A stretch of 64,000 nt of DNA from Gordonia polyisoprenivorans NBRC 16320 = JCM 10675. Lineage in GTDB: Bacteria > Actinomycetota > Actinomycetes > Mycobacteriales > Mycobacteriaceae. Of this stretch, positions 52,805 to 62,078 are shown piece by piece (position 1 is the stretch's first letter; each line of letters opens with the position of its first letter). A program made the translations under genes and the position numbers. The DNA is taken from NCBI RefSeq assembly GCF_000241325.1, contig NZ_BAEI01000097.1:1-64000 (forward strand). The letters run 5' to 3'. The notes beneath the pieces were generated by a model that searched no databases, had not been told where the DNA came from, and worked only from the letters and a program-made list of their open reading frames with translations.

Positions 52805-53721
52805 TCAGCGGGAATGGGTGCGGCGCCAGGTGAGATAGTCCGCAATGGCCTCGGGCAGGTCGTAGGCGGGTACGAATCCGGTCTCGGCTCGCAGACGGGT
52901 GACGTCGAGGTGCGGGATCGGTTGCGGCTCAGACGTTCCCGGCTGAATTTCGAGCGGCCACGCCGGGTTGATCGTGCGGAGGGCGTCGACGAGTTCCTGA
53001 TTCCGATACGTCTGTCCGCCGGAGACGTTGTACACGTCGTGCCGCAGGTCGGGCGCCGTCATGAGCAGCGCGATCGCTCGCCCGGCGTCCGGCGCGTAGC
53101 AGCAATCTCCGCCGCCATGGGGGTCGAGTGGCGCGGGACGCTGTCCGCGTAGTAGCGCGCTGATGTAGGTGACGATGCCTCGAACGGTGAGAACGGATCG
53201 AACAGCGGTCCCCAGATGCTGCCGATCCGTAACAGGACGGGCTGGATGTCGGTGCCGAGCAGTGCGTTCAGGACGATCGGCTCGGCGGCCTTCTTGAAGC
53301 CGACGATCAAATGCGGCGACGGCACCGTCGGCAGGGCGAGGTCTTCGGTCCACGGCACCTCCGGCCGACCGGCGTACACACCGAGGCTGCCGGCGACCGC
53401 AAAGCGACGCACCTTCCACTCACGCGCGGCATCGAGTAGTGCGAACAGCCCCGCCATGTCGTTGCGGAAGAACGCGATCGGGTCCTCGCCCGGGACCGTA
53501 CCCGCCAGATGCACGATGTCACGGATGTCGTGACGGCGTCCCAGTTCGCGCACGGCGTCGCGGTCGGTGACGTCGAGGGCCTCGACGGCAACGCGGCCAT
53601 CGAGAAACGCCGGGACGTCGGTGCGCTTGTGAGCAGTGACGACGACCTGCCTGCCCAGGTCGGCCAGAGCGCGGGCGGTGTGGGCGCCGATCATTCCGAG
53701 GCCGCCGGTGACCAGGATCAT
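52805..53721 (-). pseudogene. NAD-dependent epimerase/dehydratase broken by a one-base loss
   Basis: The first frame gives a short-chain extended reductase: MILVTGGLGMIGAHTARAL (NAD motif), HLAGTVPGEDP, VAGSLGVYAG and LRIGSIWGP. After FDPFSPFE it loses similarity and stops at 53059. The next frame continues GIVTYISALLRGQRPAPL and HDVYNVSGGQTYRNQELVDAL to 52805. Adding one base near 53180-53190 restores about 305 residues, the family length. The YxxxK active site is seen only weakly (FKKAAEP), so it may be atypical. Pseudogene or sequencing error. Confidence 0.8.
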
Positions 53722-54314
53722 CGCTGCACCTCGTAGTGCAGGTGGGTGACGTCGGGGGCAGTCACCACGTCGACGATCCGCAGGGCGATGTGCTCGGGCA
53801 ATTCGTGGAAGAAGCGTCTGCCGACGCCGAGGAGGACGGGCACCTGGTGCAGGATCAGCTCGTCGACGAGGCCGGCCTTGAGCGCTTCGGTGACGAGAAC
53901 CCCGCCCATCAGGGCGACATCCTTGTCGGCAGCGGCCTCGCTCGCGGCAGCGACTGCCTCCTCGATCCCGGTGGTGATCAGCCGCTGGCGGTCACCCATC
54001 GCCGGTGCGGGCCGGTGACTGAGAACGAACAGGGGTGCGGTGGGATGCGGGGCGCCGACATCTCCGAATCGTTCGGAGTGGTCGTAGGTGGTTCGGCCGG
54101 CGAGGCTCGCACCCACCCGGCCGGCGAGTGCGTCGAAGAACGGCGCGCTCTGCGGGCTCAGGTGGAACCCCTCGAAGACGCTGCTGGGCACCTCACCGCT
54201 GCCGAACCAGTTGAACAGCTCATCGCCCGCGCCGAGGCCGTGCCCGGCGCGCGCGTCGCGTCCGGTGATGTAGCCGTCGACCGATACCGATAATCCGCAG
54301 ATCACCTTGCTCAT
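53718..54314 (-). CDS. RibD/dihydrofolate reductase-like domain protein
   Basis: A 198-residue protein of the RibD C-terminal/DHFR-like group: KVICGLSVSVDGYITGRDARAG, AGRTTYDHSERFGD, PLFVLSHRPAP, VALMGGVLVTEALKAGLVDELILHQVPVLLGVGRRFF. It is an NADPH-dependent reductase of unknown substrate. ATG 54314 with GAGGAAAGG upstream. Its stop overlaps the epimerase start by ATGA, and it opens a three-gene minus-strand unit. Confidence 0.9.
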   Translation of the reverse strand: MSKVICGLSVSVDGYITGRDARAGHGLGAGDELFNWFGSGEVPSSVFEGFHLSPQSAPFFDALAGRVGASLAGRTTYDHSERFGDVGAPHPTAPLFVLSHRPAPAMGDRQRLITTGIEEAVAAASEAAADKDVALMGGVLVTEALKAGLVDELILHQVPVLLGVGRRFFHELPEHIALRIVDVVTAPDVTHLHYEVQR

Positions 54315-54510
54315 TGGCCTGTACCTTTCCTCGCTGGTTGGTCCTCGCACGTCCGGATCGTGCGACATCCTCACTCTGCGCGGCAGCGGTGGCGGGCAGT
54401 AGTGGCCGAGCGCAGGAGTGCTCCGGGCGTTGTGCACTCGGCAACCGTGCAAAGTGCACGACTGCCGAATGGACCCTGACCGAGCCCCGTGCCGGTCCTA
54501 GAGTTGAACC

Positions 54511-56475
54511 GTGCAGCCGAGCATCGCGAAGGATGTGCCCGGCGGGGACTCTCCGCGGGCCGCTGCGGAGTGCTCGGATCGGCCACGCCCGGACTTCGCT
54601 CCCGGCGCGGCGTCGGGGGCCAGGCCACTGGTGGTGGCGTATCTGGGAAGCCTGTTGATCAGCAAGCTCGCCGATGCGAACCAGCACCCCGATCTCCGCT
54701 ATATGCCTGTGGTCGCACTGTGTTTCGTCCTGCCGTTCTGGTACGCGAGCGGCTGGGCACGTGCTCCCTGGCGACGGTGGGGTCGGTGCTTGCTACTCGG
54801 GCAGGCCGCGGTGACCTACCTCGGTTTTGCGCTCTTCGGAGATCACTGGGTCGGCGGGGTCTCCGGGCTGTTGGGCGCCCTGGTGCTGCTCGTGGTCCGA
54901 CCACCGTGGCGCTGGTGGGTCTTCGGCGCCGTCGCGGCCGGCGAACTCGCCCTGTGGCTGGTGGTGGGTCTGCCGTACCGACCGGCGGTGAACGCGGCCG
55001 GGTGGCTGCTGATCGTCTTCGGGAACGTCAGTTTGGGAGTGTTCGGCCTGACCCGGCTCTCGGAGTTGGTGGAAGGCCTCGCCGCCACTCGGGAAGCTCT
55101 CGCCGAGGCGGCGGTGACGGCGCAGCGAGTCGCTGCGGCGACCGATGTCCGCATGCGGATCATGCACCACCTCGGCGACGTGCGGGCGCATGTTCGCAAG
55201 GCGCTCGCCGGGGCACCGCATGTCGAACGGGACGAATTGCGACAGGCCGGCGATGCGGCGCGCACAGCCGCGGCGTCGGCGCGGCGGATCGCCATCGATC
55301 TGCCCGAGTCGCCGGCCCATGCGACCGATCGGATCGATCGGACCACTCCAACCCTTGCCCGTCGTGTGGTCATCGCGGTCGTGATCTTGTTCGCCGGTCA
55401 GTACTTGCTGAACCTGATCGTCCCGGCCGAAGGGGGCGCCACACCAAGCCTGGCGACCACGCTGCTCGCGGTGTCGATCGCGGTGGTCATGGTCGCTCTC
55501 CAGTTGCGGCACTCACGCTGTCGCCCCGACGACCGACGGCCGCCGGGTTGGCCGTGGACATTGGGAGTGCAGGCCGTGCTCTGCTTCATCGCCTACCCGG
55601 TCTTCGGGGTGGTGAGCGTCGTCTTCCTCGCCTTCCTCAGCGGCAGCATCCTGTTGTTGATCAAGAGCCCGCTCCGCTGGGCACTCTTCGGTGTCGTCGT
55701 GATCTGCGTACCGATACTCACTGCGCTCGGTCCGGCAGATCTCGTCGGAGTGGCGTTACAGATTCGCTGGTCCATCTATGCCGCGTCGACGCTGGCCGCA
55801 GCGGGTCTGTTGATCTACGGTCTCTCGCGATTCAGCCGCACCGCCACCGAATTGGATCTGGCCCGACGAGAGCTGGCCGAGGCCGCCGTGACTGCAGAGC
55901 GGCTCCGGATCGCCCAGGACACCCACGACACTCTCGGCCTCGGACTGTCGACCATCGCCCTCAAGAGTGACCTCGCCCAGACCCTCCTCGATCGCGACGA
56001 GCCACGAGCACGACGCGAGATCGTACAGATGCTGCACCTGGCCCGCACGGTGACGTCGGACGCATCCGCCCTCGTGAACGGCACGTTGCGCCTCGAGTTG
56101 GACGACGAACTCGCGACCGCCCGGGACGTCCTCACGACTTCCGACGTGGTGACCACGATCGCCTGCGCGACGGTCTCCGCGGGGGCCGACGTCGAATCGG
56201 AGGTCGCGGCCATCCTGCGAGAGTCCGTCACGAATGTCCTTCGGCACAGCACGGCACGGGAATGCCGGATACAGCTCGCCTGCCAGGAGGGTTGGCTGTC
56301 ACTTCGGGTCGTCAATGACGGCGCGTCCTGCGTGGGCGAGGTGACGCGGGGACAGGGGCTGACGAATATCGCTGCGCGGGCCACACGTCTGGGCGGATCG
56401 GTGAGCGCCCGAGTCGAGGATGACCGATTCACACTTGTCGCCGGCGTGCCGGTGGGAACGGGAGCGGGCGAATGA
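54511..56475 (+). CDS. NarL-type sensor kinase with internal duplication
   Basis: A 654-residue kinase built of two related halves. Half 1 has membrane segments about 40-180 and the helix AEAAVTAQRVAAATDV (199-213), where the expected His is Arg214; no ATPase domain follows. Half 2 has membrane segments about 285-440, AEAAVTAERLRIAQDTHDTL with phospho-acceptor His472, and an HATPase domain (about 560-650) with ESVTNVLRHS and GQGLTNIAARATRLGG. GTG 54511. The stop overlaps the response regulator by ATGA. Confidence 0.9.
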   Translation: MQPSIAKDVPGGDSPRAAAECSDRPRPDFAPGAASGARPLVVAYLGSLLISKLADANQHPDLRYMPVVALCFVLPFWYASGWARAPWRRWGRCLLLGQAAVTYLGFALFGDHWVGGVSGLLGALVLLVVRPPWRWWVFGAVAAGELALWLVVGLPYRPAVNAAGWLLIVFGNVSLGVFGLTRLSELVEGLAATREALAEAAVTAQRVAAATDVRMRIMHHLGDVRAHVRKALAGAPHVERDELRQAGDAARTAAASARRIAIDLPESPAHATDRIDRTTPTLARRVVIAVVILFAGQYLLNLIVPAEGGATPSLATTLLAVSIAVVMVALQLRHSRCRPDDRRPPGWPWTLGVQAVLCFIAYPVFGVVSVVFLAFLSGSILLLIKSPLRWALFGVVVICVPILTALGPADLVGVALQIRWSIYAASTLAAAGLLIYGLSRFSRTATELDLARRELAEAAVTAERLRIAQDTHDTLGLGLSTIALKSDLAQTLLDRDEPRARREIVQMLHLARTVTSDASALVNGTLRLELDDELATARDVLTTSDVVTTIACATVSAGADVESEVAAILRESVTNVLRHSTARECRIQLACQEGWLSLRVVNDGASCVGEVTRGQGLTNIAARATRLGGSVSARVEDDRFTLVAGVPVGTGAGE

Positions 56476-57077
56476 TCCGGGTCCTGATCGCCGAGGATTC
56501 GGCCATTCTGCGCGACACGCTCGTCGCGGTACTCGATCTGGAAGAGGACTTGGCCGTGGTCGCCGCTGTCGCCACCGGCCCGGAGATCGTCCCGGCAGCC
56601 CTCGAGCGGTCGCCGGACGTTGCCGTCCTCGACATCGATCTACCGGGCACGGATGGACTGACCGCCGCGGGTCGCCTCGCCACCGCACTGCCCACCTGTC
56701 GGGTGCTGATCCTGACCGCTCATGCCCGGCCCGCCAATCTGCGGGCTGCCCTGGACGCTCACGTCGCGGGATTTCTCGCCAAGGACACCTCGGCGCGGGA
56801 ACTCATCGCCGCCATCCGCACGATTGCCGCTGGGGGACGGGTCGTGGATCCCGACGCCGCGATCGCCGCGATCTCGACCCGACCGAGCCCTCTGACGGCA
56901 CGCGAGACCGAGGTCCTGCGACTCCACGCCAAGGGCGCGAACCCCCGTGACATCGCGAACACGCTGTTCTTGTCGTACGGCACCGTCCGCAACTACCTGG
57001 CCTCGGCGACCGACAAGCTCGGCGCACGAAACCGCACCGACGCGGCAATCATCGCGGGCGAACGAGGCTGGCTCTAG
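56472..57077 (+). CDS. NarL/LuxR response regulator
   Basis: A 201-residue regulator. The receiver has VLIAEDSAILRDTL, phospho-acceptor Asp54 in VAVLDIDLPG, LILTAH and GFLAKDTS. The C-terminal helix-turn-helix is SPLTARETEVLRLHAKGANPRDIANTLFLSYGTVRNYLASATDKLG. It is coupled to the kinase by a four-base overlap and converges on the phosphoketolase gene with six bases between. Targets unknown. Confidence 0.95.
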   Translation: MIRVLIAEDSAILRDTLVAVLDLEEDLAVVAAVATGPEIVPAALERSPDVAVLDIDLPGTDGLTAAGRLATALPTCRVLILTAHARPANLRAALDAHVAGFLAKDTSARELIAAIRTIAAGGRVVDPDAAIAAISTRPSPLTARETEVLRLHAKGANPRDIANTLFLSYGTVRNYLASATDKLGARNRTDAAIIAGERGWL

Positions 57078-57083
57078 CCCGGA

Positions 57084-59507
57084 TCAGCTCCAGGTCCAGT
57101 CCCGGACCTCGGGGAGGTCTTCGAAGTGCTCGCGCACATAGTCGGCGTGCCGGGCCAGTTGTGTGCGGCAGTACTCGACGAGTTCGGCGCCCTTCTCCGG
57201 GGCGCGTCGCGAGCGGCGCAGCGCCTCGAGAACCAGGTGATAGCGACTCATCTTGTTGAGCACCACCATGTCGAACGGCGTTGTCGTGGTGCCCTGTTCG
57301 GAGAATCCGCGGACGTGGAACCGCCCGGGATGAGTGCGGCCGTGCACGAGTTGATGGACCGCGCGCGGGTAGCCGTGGAAGGCGAAGACGACGTCGGTGT
57401 CGCGGGTGAACAGGTCGATGAACTTCTCCTCGGACAAGCCATGCGGATGATCGTTCTGCGGCAACAGCACCATCAGGTCCATCACGTTGACCACCCGCGT
57501 GCGCAGATAGGGCACCCACTCCCGGAGCAGTTGTGCGGCCGCGAGGGTCTCCTGGGTCGGGACGTCCCCGGCGGCGGCGAGCACCACGTCCGGCGGTGCG
57601 GCGTCGTCGAACCCGTCGTCGGCGGACTCGGTGCCGGCCCACTCCCAGATCGAGGCGCCCGCGGCGGCCTGCTCGTTGGCCTCATCGAGCGTCAGGTATT
57701 GCAGATGCGGCTGTTTGTCGACGACGAGGACGTTGACGTGATCGCGGCTGCGGAAGCAGTGATCGGCGATCGACAGCAGCGAGTTGGAGTCCGGCGGCAA
57801 CCACACCCGCACGACCCCCGGCGACAGCGGCAACACCAGGTCGATGAGCCCGGGACCCTGATGGGAGAAGCCGTTGTGGTCGTTGCGCCAGCACGTGGAC
57901 GTCAGCAGGATGTTGAGCGAGGCGACCGGCTCGCGCCACGGGAGTTCGGCGGCGTGTTGAAGCCACTTGGTGTGCTGCACGACCATCGACGCACTCACCA
58001 TCGCGAACGCCTCGTAGGTCGCGAACAATCCGTGCCGCCCCGACAATGTGTAGCCTTCGAGCCAGCCCTGGCACAGGTGCTCGCTGAGAACCTCCATCAC
58101 CCGCCCGGACGCCGAGAGCCCGTCGTCGAACTCGGTGGTCGGGAGCTGCCAGCACCGGTCGGTGGCCTCGAAGACCGCACCGAGGCGGTTGCTCGACGTC
58201 TCGTCCGGACAGAACAACCGGAAGTTGCCGCCGTCGTCGGGAGTCCCGTTCTCCCGATAGATGTCGCGCATGAACTCGCCGAGCACGCGCGTGGTCTCGT
58301 GCAGGACCACGCCCGGCGACTCGATGTCGAGGGCGTAGGACGAGATCGGTGGCAGACGCAGGGGTCGGAGCAACCGGCCCCCGTTGGCGTACGGGGTGGC
58401 GCCCATCCGCAGATCACCCTTGGGCGCGAGCGCGCGGATGGAGTCGACGACGCCGCCGTCCTCGTCGAACAGCTCCTCGGGCTTGTAGGACCGTAGCCAG
58501 TCGGAGAGGATCGCCAGATGTTCCGGGTTCTCCCGGACCCCCGACAGCGGCACCTGATGCGCCCAGTGCGTGCCCTCGATCTTCTTGCCGTCCACGAACT
58601 TCGGGCCGGTCCAGCCCTTCGGCGTCCGCAACACGATCGCCGGCCATGCGGTGTCCGGGCGCGGCCCGTCGCCGCGCGCGGCGGCCTGGATCTCCCGGAT
58701 CGTGCGATAGGAGTCCACCAGCGCCGTGTGCAAGGCGGGGAACACCTCCCGCGGGTCGTCGCCCTCCACGAATACCGGCCGCCAACCCTGCCCACTGAGG
58801 TAGTCGCTGATCTCGGCGTCGGTGCTGCGACCGAGGACGGTGGGCCCGGCGATCTTCGCCCCGTTGAGATGCAGGATCGGCAGAACCGCACCGTCGCGGG
58901 CCGGATTGAGGAACGCCGGTATCTTCCACGACCCCGACAACGGACCCGTTTCGGCCTCACCGTCACCGACCACCGCGGCGACGATCAGGTCGGGATGGTC
59001 GTAGGCCGCGCCTGCGGCGTGCACGAGCGCGTAGCCGAGCTCGCCGCCCTCGTGGATGCTCCCCGGCGTCTGCACGCTGACGTGGCTGGGGATGCCACCG
59101 GGTGTCGAGAATTGCCTGCACAGCGCCCGTACGCCGGCGGCATCGAGGGAAATGTGCGGATAGATCTCGGTATAGGTGCCCTCGAGATATGTGTTGGCCA
59201 CCAATGCCGGACCGCCATGCCCGGGTCCGGTGATATACAACCATTCCGACCCGGTGTCGTTGATGATTCGGTTGAGCACCGTGTAAATCGCCGACAATCC
59301 CGGGCTCGTGCCCCAATGGCCGAGCAACCGCGGTTTGATGTGGTCGACGGTCAGCGGCTCGGTCAGTAAAACGTTGTCCTGCAAGTAGATCTGCGCAATG
59401 TTGAGGTAGTTGGCGGCGGCCCACCAGCGCAGGTCTGCGTCGATGTCGGCGTCGTCGTAGCTGCTTTCGTCCTGGGGACGGTGGGCAATTCCGGTGCTGT
59501 GGGACAT
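57084..59507 (-). CDS. xfp: Xylulose 5-phosphate/fructose 6-phosphate phosphoketolase
   Basis: An 807-residue TPP enzyme that splits xylulose 5-P or fructose 6-P to acetyl-phosphate and an aldose phosphate. LLGHWGTSPGLSAIYTVLNR, GPGHGGPALVANTYLEGTYTE, VVGDGEAETGPLSGSWKIP (TPP/Mg site) and DVVFAFHGYPRAVHQLVHGR are family motifs; length is standard. ATG 59507 is chosen where the family starts, not at 59618. No acetate kinase or phosphotransacetylase gene is beside it. Confidence 0.96.
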   Translation of the reverse strand: MSHSTGIAHRPQDESSYDDADIDADLRWWAAANYLNIAQIYLQDNVLLTEPLTVDHIKPRLLGHWGTSPGLSAIYTVLNRIINDTGSEWLYITGPGHGGPALVANTYLEGTYTEIYPHISLDAAGVRALCRQFSTPGGIPSHVSVQTPGSIHEGGELGYALVHAAGAAYDHPDLIVAAVVGDGEAETGPLSGSWKIPAFLNPARDGAVLPILHLNGAKIAGPTVLGRSTDAEISDYLSGQGWRPVFVEGDDPREVFPALHTALVDSYRTIREIQAAARGDGPRPDTAWPAIVLRTPKGWTGPKFVDGKKIEGTHWAHQVPLSGVRENPEHLAILSDWLRSYKPEELFDEDGGVVDSIRALAPKGDLRMGATPYANGGRLLRPLRLPPISSYALDIESPGVVLHETTRVLGEFMRDIYRENGTPDDGGNFRLFCPDETSSNRLGAVFEATDRCWQLPTTEFDDGLSASGRVMEVLSEHLCQGWLEGYTLSGRHGLFATYEAFAMVSASMVVQHTKWLQHAAELPWREPVASLNILLTSTCWRNDHNGFSHQGPGLIDLVLPLSPGVVRVWLPPDSNSLLSIADHCFRSRDHVNVLVVDKQPHLQYLTLDEANEQAAAGASIWEWAGTESADDGFDDAAPPDVVLAAAGDVPTQETLAAAQLLREWVPYLRTRVVNVMDLMVLLPQNDHPHGLSEEKFIDLFTRDTDVVFAFHGYPRAVHQLVHGRTHPGRFHVRGFSEQGTTTTPFDMVVLNKMSRYHLVLEALRRSRRAPEKGAELVEYCRTQLARHADYVREHFEDLPEVRDWTWS

Positions 59508-59633
59508 CGTGGGGCCTCTCACGGGCGTTGGGTGATTTCCGCAGTTCCTCTTCCATTCATACGTGCCGGGAGCGATCCGCGTCAGCCGGAAACGACAAAA
59601 CGCCGAGACACGACCCATTCGGTCACCGGGCGG

Positions 59634-60644
59634 TCACCGACCGATAACCCTTGCGCCCACATCCCTGGCGCGCAGCACCGCCGTGGCCGTGGCCGCGACG
59701 GTGGGGTCGACGTCGGCGGTCATCTCTTCCAGCAGACGCTGCCCGTCCACGCCGGGAATCTCGGCGAGTGCCTGGACAATTCGCAATCGCACGGCCGGAT
59801 CGGCGGCGTCGAGATGAGGACGGAGCCCGGCCAGGACGCGGCCCGAGCCTCCTCGCTCGGCGAGGGCGCCGAGGTACTCGGCGGCCTCGACGTCGCGCCG
59901 CCCGGCGACGATCATCGAGACCAGCGGGTCGATCGACTCCGCCGAACCACGCGCGGCCAGCGCCGTCGCGGCACGATCGCGCACGTCGTCGTCGGCATCG
60001 GCGAGTGCGGGCAGAAGGATCGTGGCGGTCCGCTCGGAGTCGATGGCGGTGACGGCCTCGACGGCGCGCAGCCGCACCCGCGGATCGGTTGCGGCCAGGC
60101 CGTCGGCGAGGTGGTCGAGTGCGGCGTCACCGGCGCGCGCCAACGACCACCGCAGTGCCCCGAACACATTCGGATCATGCTCGGCCAGAGCAGCTTTCGC
60201 CAACTCGGCGACGGGTGGACGGGTGTCGTCGCCACTGAGTGCGGCCCGGATACGTTGCGCGCCCGATGGTGACTGCAACGCGCGCAGCATCGCGACCGCG
60301 TCGAGCACGTCGGCCCACTGCGTGGGCGCGGTGGCGGCGACGCGCTGCAGTCGGGCCAGCAGTTCCTGTTCGGCGGCGATCCGGTCCCGGGTGCGGTCGA
60401 TGAGGTCCTCCACCACCTGCATCGGCTCGTAGGCCGCCTCGTCTAGCGCGGCACCGACCTCCGGCAGTGTGAGGCCCAGCGTGCGCAGACTCTCCACCTC
60501 GAACAACCGGCGAACGTCGGCGTCGGAGTACTCGCGGTAGCCGCCCGACGTCCGCCCGGTGGGGGTCACCAGCCCGAGCCGGTCGTAGTGACGCAGCATG
60601 CGAGTGGAGACCCCCGAGCGGCGGGCGAGTTCACCGATGAGCAT
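59634..60644 (-). CDS. MerR regulator with C-terminal HEAT repeats
   Basis: A 336-residue protein. Residues 1-70 are the MerR helix-turn-helix (MLIGELARRSGVSTRMLRHYDRLGLV, GYREYSDADVRRL); a coiled coil follows (about 75-108). From about 140 to the end there are roughly five HEAT-like repeats, e.g. DPRVRLRAVEAVTAIDSERT and DDVRDRAATALAARGSAES. No metal-binding Cys. HEAT repeats normally bind proteins, so the inducer may be a protein or peptide. It overlaps the upstream HEAT gene by 14 bases. Confidence 0.92.
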   Translation of the reverse strand: MLIGELARRSGVSTRMLRHYDRLGLVTPTGRTSGGYREYSDADVRRLFEVESLRTLGLTLPEVGAALDEAAYEPMQVVEDLIDRTRDRIAAEQELLARLQRVAATAPTQWADVLDAVAMLRALQSPSGAQRIRAALSGDDTRPPVAELAKAALAEHDPNVFGALRWSLARAGDAALDHLADGLAATDPRVRLRAVEAVTAIDSERTATILLPALADADDDVRDRAATALAARGSAESIDPLVSMIVAGRRDVEAAEYLGALAERGGSGRVLAGLRPHLDAADPAVRLRIVQALAEIPGVDGQRLLEEMTADVDPTVAATATAVLRARDVGARVIGR

Positions 60645-61242
60645 CGGCGAACCCCGAGTCGGGATCGTCGAACAACCGGATCGTCGCCGCGGCGTGGTCG
60701 GCGACGCCGGCGACCGGATGCGTCAGCCGCGCCTGCGCGACGTCGCGCCCGGGCTGTCCGAGCCCGATGAGCGCTCGGCTCAAACTCCGACGCACCTCGT
60801 CGGTGCGCCGTCCGAACTCGGTGGCCAGATCCCCGGCGAGGCTGTCGACGGCGTCGGCGGGAACGAGCGCGACGGCCGCACGCCACGCTGTTCGCGCCAC
60901 CTCGTCGTCGTCCTCATGCAGCATGGTCGACACGAACGGCCAGGCCCGGCCATCCCCGATCTTCGAAAGGGTGTGCAGTGCTTGGCTTCTCGCCTGGACG
61001 ACGTCGGAGTCGAGCTCCTTGAGCAGCTTCGGCACCGTGACGTCGGCGGGCTGGCGGCACAGCGCCCACGTCAGCATGTCGCGGACGAAGAAGTCCGGCT
61101 CGATCGCGCAACGCTCGATCAGACGGTCGGTCACCTCCTCGGCGTCGAGATCGGCCCCGGCCGTACCCACCGCCAACGCGGCACGCAGACGCACCGACGG
61201 GTCGGGATGTTCGAGTGCTTGCCATTCGACCGTTTGCGACAT
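60631..61242 (-). CDS. HEAT-repeat protein paired with the MerR regulator
   Basis: A 203-residue all-helical protein of about five HEAT repeats, e.g. HPDPSVRLRAALAVGTAG, LDSDVVQARSQALHTLSKIG and DDDEVARTAWRAAVALVP. No enzyme motif or membrane segment. It precedes and overlaps the MerR-HEAT gene and has a MerR-type operator upstream. A direct interaction between the two HEAT arrays is a natural guess. Confidence 0.85.
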   Translation of the reverse strand: MSQTVEWQALEHPDPSVRLRAALAVGTAGADLDAEEVTDRLIERCAIEPDFFVRDMLTWALCRQPADVTVPKLLKELDSDVVQARSQALHTLSKIGDGRAWPFVSTMLHEDDDEVARTAWRAAVALVPADAVDSLAGDLATEFGRRTDEVRRSLSRALIGLGQPGRDVAQARLTHPVAGVADHAAATIRLFDDPDSGFADAHR

Positions 61243-61275
61243 GGCACACCACCTCCTTTCCCCATCGACTCAACA

Positions 61276-61294
61276 CCTTGTCACTGTGTCAAGG
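61276..61294. promoter_or_regulatory. MerR-type operator upstream of the HEAT-MerR pair
   Basis: On the minus strand CCTTGACACAGTGACAAGG, a 19-bp dyad with one mismatched pair. It is 34 bases before the HEAT-protein start and includes a TTGACA -35-like element, as expected for MerR promoters. Probably bound by the MerR-HEAT protein. Confidence 0.7.
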
Positions 61295-61332
61295 TCAAGC
61301 CCGTCAAGGTAAAGCCCGTCAAGGTCAAGCCC
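61288..61332. repeat. Three tandem 15-bp repeats
   Basis: GTCAAGGTCAAGCCC, GTCAAGGTAAAGCCC and GTCAAGGTCAAGCCC stand head to tail at 61288-61302, 61303-61317 and 61318-61332. The first overlaps the MerR operator; each unit carries GTCAAGG, the operator half-site. They may act as extra half-sites or be replication-slip products. Confidence 0.75.
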
Positions 61333-61391
61333 CGTCATGTTGCTGCCTGGTCATGCCGACTCAGGGGTGTCCGACCATGATCGCGGCCGCA

Positions 61392-62078
61392 TCACGTGCG
61401 CGACTTGTGATACTCCTGTCGCGGCCGTCCGGTGCCGCCGTACTGCAGCGACATGACCAACCGGCCCGCCGACACCAGCGCCGCGAGGTGCCGGCGGGCG
61501 GTGGCCGCTGAGATGCCGATGGCGTCGGAGACCTGATCGGCGAACAATCCCTCGTCGGTGTCGTCGAACAACTCGAGGATCCGCTGCTCGGTCGGCGAGG
61601 CGCCCGAGGCCCGTTCGGCGGGCACCGTGCCGAACCGCAACCCCGACAACGCCGCATCGACCTGGGCCTGGTCGACCCGAGGCGCGTCGAGCACCCGCCG
61701 ATAGTGCGCGTAACCGGCCAGGCGACGCGCCAACTCGGTGTCGGCGAAGGGTTTGATCAGGTAGGCCAACGCACCCCCGCGGGTGGCCGCGCGCACCGCC
61801 CGCGCGTCGGTCTCGGCGCCGACGATGAAACAGTCACAACGCAATTCGGCAAGCAGGTCGATGCCGGAACCGTCGGGCAGGTAGACATCGAGCAACACCA
61901 GCTCGATGTCGGGGTGCTCGGCGAGCGCGGTGCGCGCCTGCGCCAGGGTCCCGGCGCGGGCGACCACACGGAACCCGCGGACCGCCGTGACGATCGCGGA
62001 ATGCAATGCGGCAACCCGGAAGTCGTCGTCGACGATCAGCACGCCGTGACCGTCGGTGCTTGGCGTCTCGCCGGTCAT
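61392..62078 (-). CDS. CitB/DcuR-like response regulator
   Basis: A 228-residue regulator. The receiver has GVLIVDDDFRVAALHSAIV, Asp in IELVLLDVYLPDGSG, and YLIKPFADTEL. The C-terminal part is a winged or helix-turn-helix domain of the CitB family, ILELFDDTDEGLFADQVSDAIG and SAATARRHLAAL. ATG 62078 overlaps the kinase stop by four bases. It is expected to control C4-dicarboxylate or citrate uptake. Confidence 0.93.
   Translation of the reverse strand: MTGETPSTDGHGVLIVDDDFRVAALHSAIVTAVRGFRVVARAGTLAQARTALAEHPDIELVLLDVYLPDGSGIDLLAELRCDCFIVGAETDARAVRAATRGGALAYLIKPFADTELARRLAGYAHYRRVLDAPRVDQAQVDAALSGLRFGTVPAERASGASPTEQRILELFDDTDEGLFADQVSDAIGISAATARRHLAALVSAGRLVMSLQYGGTGRPRQEYHKSRT

Noticed and set aside
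61288..61332. CRISPR array
   Set aside because: The three 15-bp units are head to tail without spacers, and no cas gene is present.
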